A stretch of 64,000 bases of DNA from Duganella qianjiadongensis (GTDB taxonomy: Bacteria > Pseudomonadota > Gammaproteobacteria > Burkholderiales > Burkholderiaceae_D), in contig NZ_WWCM01000003.1 in NCBI RefSeq assembly GCF_009857915.1, positions 186,001 to 250,000 of the forward strand. Direction: 5' to 3'. The position numbers were made by a program, and so were the translations under genes. Positions 55,748 to 63,842 of this stretch are shown piece after piece. A model generated the notes under the pieces. That model saw only the letters and a program-made list of their open reading frames with translations. It was not told the origin of the DNA and ran no database searches. How positions within the stretch are numbered: position 1 is the stretch's first letter; every line of letters begins with the position of its first letter.

Positions 55748-58129
55748 ATGCAATCCTCTGTTAAACACAATCCTAAGCTGCGCATCGTAGCTCTGGCCTG
55801 CCAGGTAATGTGCCTGAGCGCATCGGCAGCCTACGCACAGACCGACGCAGCCCCAGCAAAACCTGCTGAAGTGATCATTACCGGCAAGAAGCTCGGCATG
55901 GGTCTGATGGTGACCGAGGATGCACCTAAGGCACGCAGCACGATTACCGCTGAAGAGCTGGAAAAGCAGCGCCCAACCGGCAATGCCTATGAAGCTCTGG
56001 AAATGCTGCCAGCAGTGAACAGCTACAACTACGACGCAACCGGCCTGTTCGGCGGCGGCATGACCCTGCGCGGCTTCAACTCCGACCAGATCGGCGCCAC
56101 CATCAACGGCGTGCCAGTCAACGACTCGGGTAACTTCGCGGTGTACCCACAGGAATACGTTGACCAGGAAAACACCTGCTCGCAGTTCGTGACCCAGGGT
56201 TCGACCGACGTGGACTCGCCACAGGTTGGCGCCACCGGCGGTAACTTCGGCATTACCACCTGCGCTCCAGAGAAAAAACAGCGCGTGCGCGTGATGCAGT
56301 CGTTCGGTCAGCTGAACATGCAGAAAACCTTCGTGCGCTATGATACCGGCGCCCTGCTGGACGATAAGTTCACCGCCTTCATCTCGGCTTCGCACGCAGA
56401 AGCCGACAAATGGAAAGGCCCGGGCAGCGCCAAGCGTAACCACGTCGACATGGGTGCTAACTACGACTGGGACCGCTTCAATTACATCCATGCGACCATC
56501 CTGTTCAACAAGGCTGTCAACAACAACATCTACAACCCGACTCTGACCGAACTGAACACCAACGGTTACTACGCTGACTACGCCACGTCGTTCAAAGGTC
56601 ACCTGACCCCGGTCAAAGGCACTGCACAGGTTGAAACCACCCAGTCGCCAGCCTACTATGGCCTGTCGATCAACCCGTTCAAAAACATCATCGCTTCGGC
56701 TGTGAGCAAATTCCGTCTGAGCGAAAATCTGGACGTGGCCTTCACCCCGTACATGTGGTACGGCTTCGGTAACGGCGGTACCCAGCAGCGCGCCGTGTCG
56801 GAAAAAGGCTTCTACAACCCGGCCACCGGCAAACGCGACCAGACCGTGGACCTGAACGGCGACGGCGACACTCTGGACACCGTACTGGTAGCGAATGCCA
56901 GCGTCACCCGCACCGTGCGTCCGGGCGCCAACCTGGCCTTCATCTACAATCTGGAAAACCACGAAATCAAGGCTGGTGTATGGTGGGAACGTGCCCGTCA
57001 CGAGCAGACCGGTCCTATGCTGGCTCTGAGCAATGATGGCAACCGCGCTGACATCTGGCTGCAGGATGGCCAGATCACCCGTCCTGACGGCCACGCCGCC
57101 GAAAGCCGCGACTGGATTTCGATCTCGACCGCCTATCAGGCATTCGCACAAGACACCATCAGCCTGATGGACGACAAACTGAAACTGAACGTCGGCGTGC
57201 GCGCTCCGTACATCAAGCGTGACTTCACCAACTTCGGCGATGAACTGAACACCGTCAAGCCATTCCAGTTCGATAAGACCTACCACGAAACCCTGCCACA
57301 GTTCGGTGCCCGCTATCGCATCACCAACGATGACCAGGTGTTCGCTTCGGTTGCCAAGAACATGAAAGCACCACCGAACTTCATCTTCGGTAACATCGGC
57401 TCGAACGTGATCGTGGACGCCACCACTCTGCTGCCAACCACCTTCAAGGACACCCAGCCTGAAACCTCGTGGAGCAGCGATCTGGGCTACCGTCACCAGG
57501 ATTCGAAGTTCATCGCTACGGTGACCGCGTTCTACACCGACTTCAAGAACAAGCAAGCCAGCTCGTTCGACCCTGAAACCGCGAAGAACACCTACCTGAA
57601 CATCGGTCGTGAAAAACACCACGGTCTGGAAATCGAAGTGGGTAACACTCCGATCAACGGCTGGGCATTCTACGGCTCGCTGGGCTTCCTGAAAGCGGAA
57701 CTGAAAGACAATCTGTACGGCTTCGCCGGTACCAAGCAAGTGCTGCTGCCTACCGCCGGCAAAGATGCGCCGAACTCGCCAGCCCGTAAAGCCGGCCTGT
57801 CGGTGGAATATCAGGACGGCGCTTTCTGGATTCGTCTGAAAGCCCGTGCCACCAGCAAGCAGTACGCTTCGCTGATGAACGACGAAGTCGCTCCTGGCTA
57901 CACCACCTATGGTCTGGACGGCGGCTACACCCTGCCGAACTTCAGCGTGTTCAAGCGTCCTAAGCTGAGCTTCAACATCAGCAACCTGACCGACAAACAG
58001 TATCGCAACCCATCGTCGACCACCGTCGTCAATGCGCTGCCATACCAGGGCGTCAGTGTTTCGTCGGCTGCCCGCTACTACCTGGGCGCGCCACGCTTCG
58101 CATCGGCTACCCTGTCGGTGGACTTCTAA
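55748..58129 (+). CDS. TonB-dependent outer-membrane receptor
   Basis: Active outer-membrane importer of 793 residues. The signal peptide spans residues 1-30 (cut after AYA). The plug domain is at about 55-170, with ITAEELEKQRPTGNAYEALEMLPAVNSY and LRGFNSDQIGATINGVPVND; two Cys in the plug (ENTCSQF, ITTCAPE) may form a disulfide. The 22-strand barrel ends in Phe (ATLSVDF). There is no N-terminal signalling extension, so no FecR-type control is expected. The substrate is not readable; between an exported adenosine deaminase and a 5'-nucleotidase, a nucleoside, nucleotide or oligonucleotide is an attractive guess. Codons are strongly biased, suggesting high expression. Confidence 0.93.
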   Translation: MQSSVKHNPKLRIVALACQVMCLSASAAYAQTDAAPAKPAEVIITGKKLGMGLMVTEDAPKARSTITAEELEKQRPTGNAYEALEMLPAVNSYNYDATGLFGGGMTLRGFNSDQIGATINGVPVNDSGNFAVYPQEYVDQENTCSQFVTQGSTDVDSPQVGATGGNFGITTCAPEKKQRVRVMQSFGQLNMQKTFVRYDTGALLDDKFTAFISASHAEADKWKGPGSAKRNHVDMGANYDWDRFNYIHATILFNKAVNNNIYNPTLTELNTNGYYADYATSFKGHLTPVKGTAQVETTQSPAYYGLSINPFKNIIASAVSKFRLSENLDVAFTPYMWYGFGNGGTQQRAVSEKGFYNPATGKRDQTVDLNGDGDTLDTVLVANASVTRTVRPGANLAFIYNLENHEIKAGVWWERARHEQTGPMLALSNDGNRADIWLQDGQITRPDGHAAESRDWISISTAYQAFAQDTISLMDDKLKLNVGVRAPYIKRDFTNFGDELNTVKPFQFDKTYHETLPQFGARYRITNDDQVFASVAKNMKAPPNFIFGNIGSNVIVDATTLLPTTFKDTQPETSWSSDLGYRHQDSKFIATVTAFYTDFKNKQASSFDPETAKNTYLNIGREKHHGLEIEVGNTPINGWAFYGSLGFLKAELKDNLYGFAGTKQVLLPTAGKDAPNSPARKAGLSVEYQDGAFWIRLKARATSKQYASLMNDEVAPGYTTYGLDGGYTLPNFSVFKRPKLSFNISNLTDKQYRNPSSTTVVNALPYQGVSVSSAARYYLGAPRFASATLSVDF

Positions 58130-58140
58130 GCGTTGATCCA

Positions 58141-58162
58141 GAGACGGGCTGCGGCCCGTCTC
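58141..58162 (+). terminator. First of two tandem hairpins after the receptor gene
   Basis: GAGACGGGC (58141-58149) pairs with GCCCGTCTC (58154-58162) around a TGCG loop, without a T-run. It lies just upstream of a standard terminator and may protect the 3' end of the transcript. Confidence 0.55.
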
Positions 58163-58175
58163 CGCACCACATATC

Positions 58176-58210
58176 ACACCCTATAAGTCCCGTACTTATA
58201 GGGTGTTTTT
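58176..58210 (+). terminator. Rho-independent terminator after the receptor gene
   Basis: ACACCCTATAAGT (58176-58188) pairs with ACTTATAGGGTGT (58194-58206), a 13-bp stem with a five-base loop, followed by T residues up to 58210. Confidence 0.9.
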
Positions 58211-58288
58211 CATTTGAGCGCCGCTTTGTAACGTAGCATGTCCCCGCCGCGCAAGCAGCGCGCCGGACGGTACAATGAGCGCTTAAAT

Positions 58289-58315
58289 ATAGGCATGATC
58301 CCATAGGCATGATCC
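58289..58315 (+). repeat. Tandem 13-base duplication in front of the 5'-nucleotidase gene
   Basis: ATAGGCATGATCC occurs at 58289-58301 and again at 58303-58315, a period of 14. The second copy ends three bases before the ATG at 58319. It may be a recent slippage duplication; it fills the place of the ribosome binding site, for which only the AGG of the repeat is available. TACAAT at 58271-58276 could be the -10. Confidence 0.6.
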
Positions 58316-58318
58316 GTA

Positions 58319-60001
58319 ATGAAAAAATCCCTGAGCCTGATGCTGGTTGCCCTGCTGGCCGGCTGCGCCTGGCGTCAGCCCGTGCCGCCGGCGGTGGTGG
58401 ACGTCCAGCTGGTCAGCATTAACGATTTCCACGGCAATATCGAAGCCAGTAAATATGTGCTCGACAGCTACTACGGGCTGGGCCCGCGCACGGTCACTGC
58501 CGGCGGCATCGATACCATAGGCGCGGCCCTGCAGGCATGGCGCAAGGAAGATCCGGAACTGCTGCTGGTGGGGGCAGGCGATCTGATAGGCGGCAGTCCG
58601 GCGATCTCCTCGATGTGGGCCGACGAACCGACTATCGGTGCCATGAATCTGCTGGGACTCAAAGTCAGCTCGGTGGGCAATCACGAATTCGATGCCGGCC
58701 GCATCGAGCTGCTGCGCCAGCAAAAAGGCGGCTGTGCTTCGCCACGGCCGGAAAAAGCCTGCCAGTACAACCCGACCTATGAAGGCGCCAGATTCCAGTA
58801 TCTGGCCGCTAATGTGATCGACATGGTCACCCGCAAGCCGCTGCTGCCGGCCTATAAGATCGAGCAGGCGCGCGGCGTGAAGGTAGCGTTCATCGGCACG
58901 GTGCTGCGCGATGCGCCGGAAAAGCTGCTGGCTTCGGGTATCGCCGGGCTGGAATTCATCGACGAAGCGGAAGCCATCAACCGCCAGCTGCCGGAACTGC
59001 GCAAGCAGGGCGTAGGCGTGTTCGTGGTGCTGATCCATCAGGGCGGCCGCACCACCGATAAATTCGACCAGCAGGATTGCAGCCACCTGACGGGGCCCGT
59101 GGTCGATGTGGTGAAAAAACTCGATCCCGCCATCAAGCTGGTGGTAACGGGCCACTCGCACCGCGGCTATCTGTGCAAGGTGGATGAGCGGCTGGTTACC
59201 CAGTCCGATATGGGCGGCCATGTGCTGTCGCGCATTACCCTGAAAGTCGATGTGGCCAGCCAGACCGTGCGCGACGTGCGCGCCAGTCAGGAGGTCATGA
59301 CGGCCGGGCGCTGGCCTGGCGATCCGAAAATCGATGCCTATCTGGCGCAGGTGCGCGAGCGCAGCGCTGCAGCGCTGGCCCGTCCAGTGGCCAGACTGGC
59401 GGTGCCTAGCGTGCTGCGCGAAAAGCACGACGATGGCGAATCGGCGCTCGGTGATCTGGTAGCCGATGCCATACTGGCGGCGGGCCGCCCGTACGGCGGA
59501 CAGATCGCTTTCATGAACAATGGCGCCATGCGGCAGGATCTGGAAACCACCAGCGGCAACCGCGTTACGGCCGGACAGGCGCTGTATGTGCTGCCGTTCG
59601 GGAATACCGTGGTGGCGATGAATCTGCGCGGCTTGCAGATCCGCGAACTGCTGGAACAGCAGTGGCTGGGCGGACGCGATATCACGCGCGGGCTGATGCA
59701 GGTGTCGGAAGGCTTCAGCTATAGCTGGGACCCGCGTGCCGCCATCGGCAGCAAAGTGGTGCCGGATAGCGTGATGCTGCATGGCGTGCCGATCGAAAAC
59801 GACACCACCTACCGTGTCATCGTGACGAACTTTCTGGCCGAAGGCGGCGAAGGCTTTTCCATCTTCCCGCTGGGGCGCAACCGTGCTGAGACGGGCATCC
59901 GCGATATCGATGCGCTGACCGACTATCTGGTCAAGCGCGAACAGGCCGGCAAGCCCGCTGGCCGCAGCGAGCCGCAAGGCCGCATCAAGCGCCTGCAATA
60001 A
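58319..60001 (+). CDS. 5'-nucleotidase/metallophosphatase, lipoprotein
   Basis: UshA-type nucleotidase of 560 residues that removes phosphate from extracytoplasmic nucleotides. The N-terminus is a lipoprotein signal with lipobox L-A-G-C (Cys16). The metallophosphatase domain (about residues 28-330) has SINDFHGNIE, GAGDLIGGSP, GNHEFDAG, VLIHQGG and VTGHSHRGY, the full set of metal ligands. The C-terminal nucleotide-binding domain (about 350-545) has ALGDLVADAIL and MNNGAMRQDLE. Membrane anchoring would place it in the periplasm or on the surface. It is followed after 17 bases by the PLD-like gene, probably in one operon. Confidence 0.93.
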   Translation: MKKSLSLMLVALLAGCAWRQPVPPAVVDVQLVSINDFHGNIEASKYVLDSYYGLGPRTVTAGGIDTIGAALQAWRKEDPELLLVGAGDLIGGSPAISSMWADEPTIGAMNLLGLKVSSVGNHEFDAGRIELLRQQKGGCASPRPEKACQYNPTYEGARFQYLAANVIDMVTRKPLLPAYKIEQARGVKVAFIGTVLRDAPEKLLASGIAGLEFIDEAEAINRQLPELRKQGVGVFVVLIHQGGRTTDKFDQQDCSHLTGPVVDVVKKLDPAIKLVVTGHSHRGYLCKVDERLVTQSDMGGHVLSRITLKVDVASQTVRDVRASQEVMTAGRWPGDPKIDAYLAQVRERSAAALARPVARLAVPSVLREKHDDGESALGDLVADAILAAGRPYGGQIAFMNNGAMRQDLETTSGNRVTAGQALYVLPFGNTVVAMNLRGLQIRELLEQQWLGGRDITRGLMQVSEGFSYSWDPRAAIGSKVVPDSVMLHGVPIENDTTYRVIVTNFLAEGGEGFSIFPLGRNRAETGIRDIDALTDYLVKREQAGKPAGRSEPQGRIKRLQ

Positions 60002-60018
60002 TTTTGAGGAGTGAGCAT

Positions 60019-61248
60019 ATGCGTCGTGTATTACCTGCCGTCGTGCTGCCGGCATTGCTGGCACTGGGCACCCCGGCCCGCGCCGAATTTTCCATCCCCG
60101 GTTTCGAACTGGTGCAGACCGCGCCGGTCGAGACGACGCTCGCCAATAGCGATCTGCGCGATCCGGCCACCGTCTGGAGCGAGCTGTTTGATAACGCTAA
60201 ACAGGAAATCCTGATCGGCCAGTTCTACGCCGTCAACAAGCCCGGCAGCGTCTTCAGCAAAGTGGTGGAACGGCTGGCTGCTGCCGGCCAGCGCGGCGTG
60301 AAAATCCGCTTCCTGCTGGACCAGAAAGGCGTGGGGCTGTCCGAGCAGAGCACCATAGAGCAGCTGAAAGCCATTCCGAATCTGGAACTGCGCGTGATCG
60401 ATTTTAACAAGCTGACCGGCAACGGCATCATCCACGCCAAGTATCTGGTGGTCGATGGTGCGGCGGCGTATGTGGGCAGCCAGAACTTCGACTGGCGCTC
60501 GTTCGAGCATATCCACGAGACGGGCGTGCGGATTACCGAACCCAGACTGGTGGCGCAGGTGCAGGCTATCTTCAATCAGGACTGGCGCGCGCAGGCGCTG
60601 ACGGCGCAGGGCGTGGTGGTGCCGGCATTGAATGTAACGCGCCAGCCGCTCAATCTGCAGCGCGATGCCATGCTGCTGGCCAGCCCGCAGGCTTACAATC
60701 CGGCCGGCGTGGACGATAGCGAAGCGGCCTTGCCGGCGCTGCTGGCGCAGGCCAAAAGCGAAGTGCGCGTGCAGCTGCTCGACTACGCGCCGCTCAGTTA
60801 TGGCCCGAAAGGCACGCGCCCGTATTACGCCGTGATCGACAACGCCGTGCGGGCGGCAGCCAACCGTGGTGTGAAGATCAAGCTGCTGGTGTCGAACTGG
60901 AATCTGGAAGCGCTGCCGCAGGTGTACCTGAAAAGTCTGGCCATCCTGCCTAACGTGGAAATCCGCGTTGCCACGCTGCCGGCGGCCAGCAGCGGCTTCA
61001 TCCCGTTTGCCCGCGTCATCCACAGCAAGACCATGGTGATCGATAATCAGATCGCCTGGGTAGGCACCAGCAACTGGAGTGGCGGCTATTTCGATTTGTC
61101 GCGCAATCTGGAAGTGGTGATGCGCAACGATAAAATGGCGCAGCGTCTGGCCGCACTGCAGGAGCAGATCTGGAGCTCGGGCTATACCCAGCCGCTCGAC
61201 ATCAACCGTATATATCCGAAACCGGCCAAAGGTAGTCCGAATGAATAA
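60019..61248 (+). CDS. Exported phospholipase D-superfamily protein with two HKD motifs
   Basis: A 409-residue protein with a signal peptide (about residues 1-22, ending ARA) and two PLD-superfamily motifs: HAKYLVVDGAAAYVGSQN near residue 145 and HSKTMVIDNQIAWVGTSN near residue 340. Both have H, K, D and the following G-S/T-x-N. Two motifs in one chain resemble phospholipase D and cardiolipin synthase-like enzymes; single-motif bacterial relatives are nucleases. The substrate is therefore open, although its place between a 5'-nucleotidase and an S1/P1-type nuclease suggests phosphodiester cleavage of nucleic acids. GAGGAG supports the ATG at 60019. It overlaps the nuclease gene by eight bases. 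Confidence 0.85.
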   Translation: MRRVLPAVVLPALLALGTPARAEFSIPGFELVQTAPVETTLANSDLRDPATVWSELFDNAKQEILIGQFYAVNKPGSVFSKVVERLAAAGQRGVKIRFLLDQKGVGLSEQSTIEQLKAIPNLELRVIDFNKLTGNGIIHAKYLVVDGAAAYVGSQNFDWRSFEHIHETGVRITEPRLVAQVQAIFNQDWRAQALTAQGVVVPALNVTRQPLNLQRDAMLLASPQAYNPAGVDDSEAALPALLAQAKSEVRVQLLDYAPLSYGPKGTRPYYAVIDNAVRAAANRGVKIKLLVSNWNLEALPQVYLKSLAILPNVEIRVATLPAASSGFIPFARVIHSKTMVIDNQIAWVGTSNWSGGYFDLSRNLEVVMRNDKMAQRLAALQEQIWSSGYTQPLDINRIYPKPAKGSPNE

Positions 61249-62308
61249 ACTCGTTGTAAGTGCCGCATTGTGCGGCGTGTTTGCCAGCTTTAATGCCCAT
61301 GCATGGGGTAACGATGGCCACCGCGCCGTGGGCGCAATTGCCGACCAGCTGCTGCAGGGCAGTAGCGCGGAGCAGCACGTCAAAGCGCTGCTGCTGCCGG
61401 GCGAATCGCTGGAGAAGATCGCCATCTGGGCCGACTGCGTCAAGGGCAGCTACTGCGGTCCGCAAAGCGAAGAGATGCAGAGCTATGTGGCGGCCAACCC
61501 CAAGCACAGCGAATACCACTATACCGATCTGCCGTTCCAGTTCACGCACTACCATGACCACGATGTGGGCACGACCGATATCGATATCGTGCAGACGCTC
61601 AAGCAGTGCATACAGGTCTTGCAGGGTAAAGACGATGCAGCCAGCAATCCGCACCGCTTCACGCCCCGTCAGGCCCTCCTGATACTGACCCATCTGGCCG
61701 GCGACATTACCCAGCCGCTGCATGTCGGTGCCGCCTATGTCGACCAGCGCGGCAATTTCGTCGTGCCGCAGACGCAGACGCAAGTGGACAGCGTCAATCT
61801 GTTCGATGCGCGCGGCGGTAACAACCTGCTGCTCGACGACCTCAAACTGAGTGCGCAGAGCGCCCAGCTGATCGAGGCTGGTCCCGCCGACGACAAGCCT
61901 GCTGCCAGCACCCAGCCAGCGCGAGCGCCGCAGACCACCCGTCCGTTCCATTCCTACTGGGATACCACGGTGGTCAATTATGTGTTCCGCCGTGCCGGCG
62001 TACGTACGCCGCAGCAGTTTGCCCAGAAAGTGATTGCAGCGCAGCCGCAAGTGGCCAGCCAGAGCGGCGATCCGGTGCAGTGGCCGTATGCGTGGGCCGA
62101 TCAGGCGCTGGCGGTATCCAAACAGGCGCACGAAGGTGTCGCAGCGGGTACGCTGACGCGCCAGACCAGCAAGAGCGGCGAGAGCTATGCCGTGTGGGCG
62201 CTGACGGTGCCGGATAATTACCCCGTGCCCAGTTCCTCACTGGCCAAGACCCAGCTGATACAGGGCGGCTACCAGCTCGCTGCTGTACTCAAAGCGATCT
62301 GGCCCTGA
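61241..62308 (+). CDS. Exported S1/P1-type nuclease
   Basis: Zinc-dependent phospholipase C/S1-P1 nuclease-fold protein of 355 residues. The signal peptide ends NAHA, leaving Trp22 as the mature N-terminus (WGNDGHR); in this fold the terminal Trp is itself a zinc ligand, which fixes the cleavage site. Other ligands are in IAIWADCVKG, the HYTDLPF stretch, LTHLAGDITQPLHVG and HSYWDT. Such enzymes cut single-stranded DNA and RNA and release 5'-nucleotides, which the neighbouring nucleotidase could dephosphorylate. It starts within the end of the PLD-like gene. Confidence 0.93.
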   Translation: MNKLVVSAALCGVFASFNAHAWGNDGHRAVGAIADQLLQGSSAEQHVKALLLPGESLEKIAIWADCVKGSYCGPQSEEMQSYVAANPKHSEYHYTDLPFQFTHYHDHDVGTTDIDIVQTLKQCIQVLQGKDDAASNPHRFTPRQALLILTHLAGDITQPLHVGAAYVDQRGNFVVPQTQTQVDSVNLFDARGGNNLLLDDLKLSAQSAQLIEAGPADDKPAASTQPARAPQTTRPFHSYWDTTVVNYVFRRAGVRTPQQFAQKVIAAQPQVASQSGDPVQWPYAWADQALAVSKQAHEGVAAGTLTRQTSKSGESYAVWALTVPDNYPVPSSSLAKTQLIQGGYQLAAVLKAIWP

Positions 62309-62322
62309 CAGGCCGGCGCAGG

Positions 62323-63222
62323 CTACCGGCCGGTGAGCGGATTGATCCACCATTCGCTACGGGCCAGCGGCGTTTGCGGCGACAGATCGCGATTGGGTAA
62401 TTTAATCAGACGGCGCTTGAACAGCGCCGTTTTCTTTATCAGCCGGCCTTTGTGCTGCTGGAATAGGGCGTTCAGGCTGCCGTCCTTGAGCATGATCTCC
62501 ATGCCGTCGGTAATGCGGCGCGCCAGCTGCTCGCCTTCGGCATCGCGCCGCACGAAGAAGTAGCGCGGCAGCGGGTAGTGCAGCAGCAGCGTCGATTCTA
62601 TGGCCAGCCCCGGATGGCTGGTATGGCGTTCGTCGAATTCGCGCAGCGCTTCATCAGCCGAGCGCGAATAGAAGTCGAAGCGGCCCGCTGCCAGCATGCC
62701 GAACAGGCCGGCGTAGCTACTGCCTTCTACCACCTCGACACCGGCAGTTTTGAAAATGCTGACATCAGCCCAGCCTTTGCCTAGTCCTGCGCGCAATTGG
62801 CGCAAATCGTCCAGCGTGCGTACGCTGGCAAAGCGGGCCTGATCAGCAGCACGGATCAGCAGCAGGCGGTAGCCCAGCAGGCCGCGGTCCACCGGCAGGC
62901 GGATGGGCAGAAAGCGCTGTTCCAGTTCGGGCGAAGTCGCCCGCACAAACACATTGATGCGACCCTGCGGCGCGCTCATTTCCAGCAGCACGCGCTGGGG
63001 TGACATGGCAACCCCGGACTGCAGCTGCTGGTAGGGGCCATACGCTGGTATGGTCTTTTCCATGGCCGTGCGCAGTACCGCCCAATCGTAATCATAACGG
63101 CTGTCGACGCCGTCGCTACTGAGCGGATAGACCATGCGGGTACTGGCCGACGCCATGCCGGATAGCCAGAACACGAGCAGCGCAATGCAGCCTATCCATC
63201 GGTGATGCAGCTTGTTTGCCAT
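62323..63222 (-). CDS. Exported substrate-binding-protein-like protein
   Basis: A 299-residue protein with a signal peptide or anchor (MANKLHHRWIGCIALLVFWLSGMASA) and a type 2 periplasmic-binding fold: VRTLDDLRQLRAGLGKGWADVSIF, a Gly-Ser-Ser-Tyr stretch with LFGMLAAGRFDFYSRSADEA, and LARRITDGMEIMLKDGSLNALF near the end. It belongs to the amino-acid-binding (SBP_bac_3-like) group often found as stand-alone genes in Massilia and relatives. No ABC genes are adjacent on its strand. The start at 63222 is chosen for the signal peptide; an open frame continues to 63378. The ligand is unknown. Confidence 0.78.
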   Translation of the reverse strand: MANKLHHRWIGCIALLVFWLSGMASASTRMVYPLSSDGVDSRYDYDWAVLRTAMEKTIPAYGPYQQLQSGVAMSPQRVLLEMSAPQGRINVFVRATSPELEQRFLPIRLPVDRGLLGYRLLLIRAADQARFASVRTLDDLRQLRAGLGKGWADVSIFKTAGVEVVEGSSYAGLFGMLAAGRFDFYSRSADEALREFDERHTSHPGLAIESTLLLHYPLPRYFFVRRDAEGEQLARRITDGMEIMLKDGSLNALFQQHKGRLIKKTALFKRRLIKLPNRDLSPQTPLARSEWWINPLTGR

Positions 63223-63376
63223 AGTCGGAACAGTCGGATTCGATAACTTTAACTTTGCAAGCGTCAGAGTGTAGCCTACTTTAAAGTGTGCTCCGGAGTT
63301 TTTCGGCTCGCGTTGCAGCGAGCCGGCCACGGGCATCTGGCACAATACCGGCAGTGCATTCACCATACGGGAAAAC

Positions 63377-63787
63377 ATGCTGAAACAGACGGAAAGCCGC
63401 TACAACCCTGTGCGCCTATGGAGTTTGCTAGGACTGATGGCGCTCTGGCCGCATGCCGGTGGCGCTGCGCCGCTGGCAGGCAATCCGCAGGCCGGGCAGG
63501 CCGCGTTCAAGCTGTGCGCATCCTGCCATCAGGTCGGGCCGCGTGCGCGCGGTGGTTTCGGCCCGCAACTGACGGGTGTAATAGGCCGCAAAGCGGCCAG
63601 CACCGGCGATTATCATTATTCGGAGGCCATGCAGAAGTCCGGCATTGTCTGGAGCGAAGAACGGCTGGCTGCTTTCATGCGTGATCCGGATCGGGTGGTG
63701 CCGGGCACGCGCATGCGCTTCTGGGGCATCAGCGACGAGCAGAAGATCGCCGATCTGCTGGCCTATCTGAAGGCCAGCGCGCAGTAA
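63377..63787 (+). CDS. Class I cytochrome c
   Basis: A 136-residue exported monohaem cytochrome. A hydrophobic N-terminal segment (about residues 13-30, ending GGA) is followed by the haem-binding motif C-A-S-C-H near residue 47-51 and an axial Met in GTRMRFWG near residue 113. The body resembles small periplasmic cytochromes of the c2/c-552 type. It stands alone and is divergent from the binding-protein gene; its electron partner is not in the window. Confidence 0.88.
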   Translation: MLKQTESRYNPVRLWSLLGLMALWPHAGGAAPLAGNPQAGQAAFKLCASCHQVGPRARGGFGPQLTGVIGRKAASTGDYHYSEAMQKSGIVWSEERLAAFMRDPDRVVPGTRMRFWGISDEQKIADLLAYLKASAQ

Positions 63788-63842
63788 GCAGGGGGATGGT
63801 GAGGCAGCAGACAGGCCATGCTGGCCTGCCCGCGGGATGCGC

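Noticed and set aside
55745..58177. An 810-codon open frame antisense to the TonB receptor gene
   Set aside because: Same codon-bias effect; the plus-strand product has a signal peptide, plug and barrel, while the antisense product has no coherent features.
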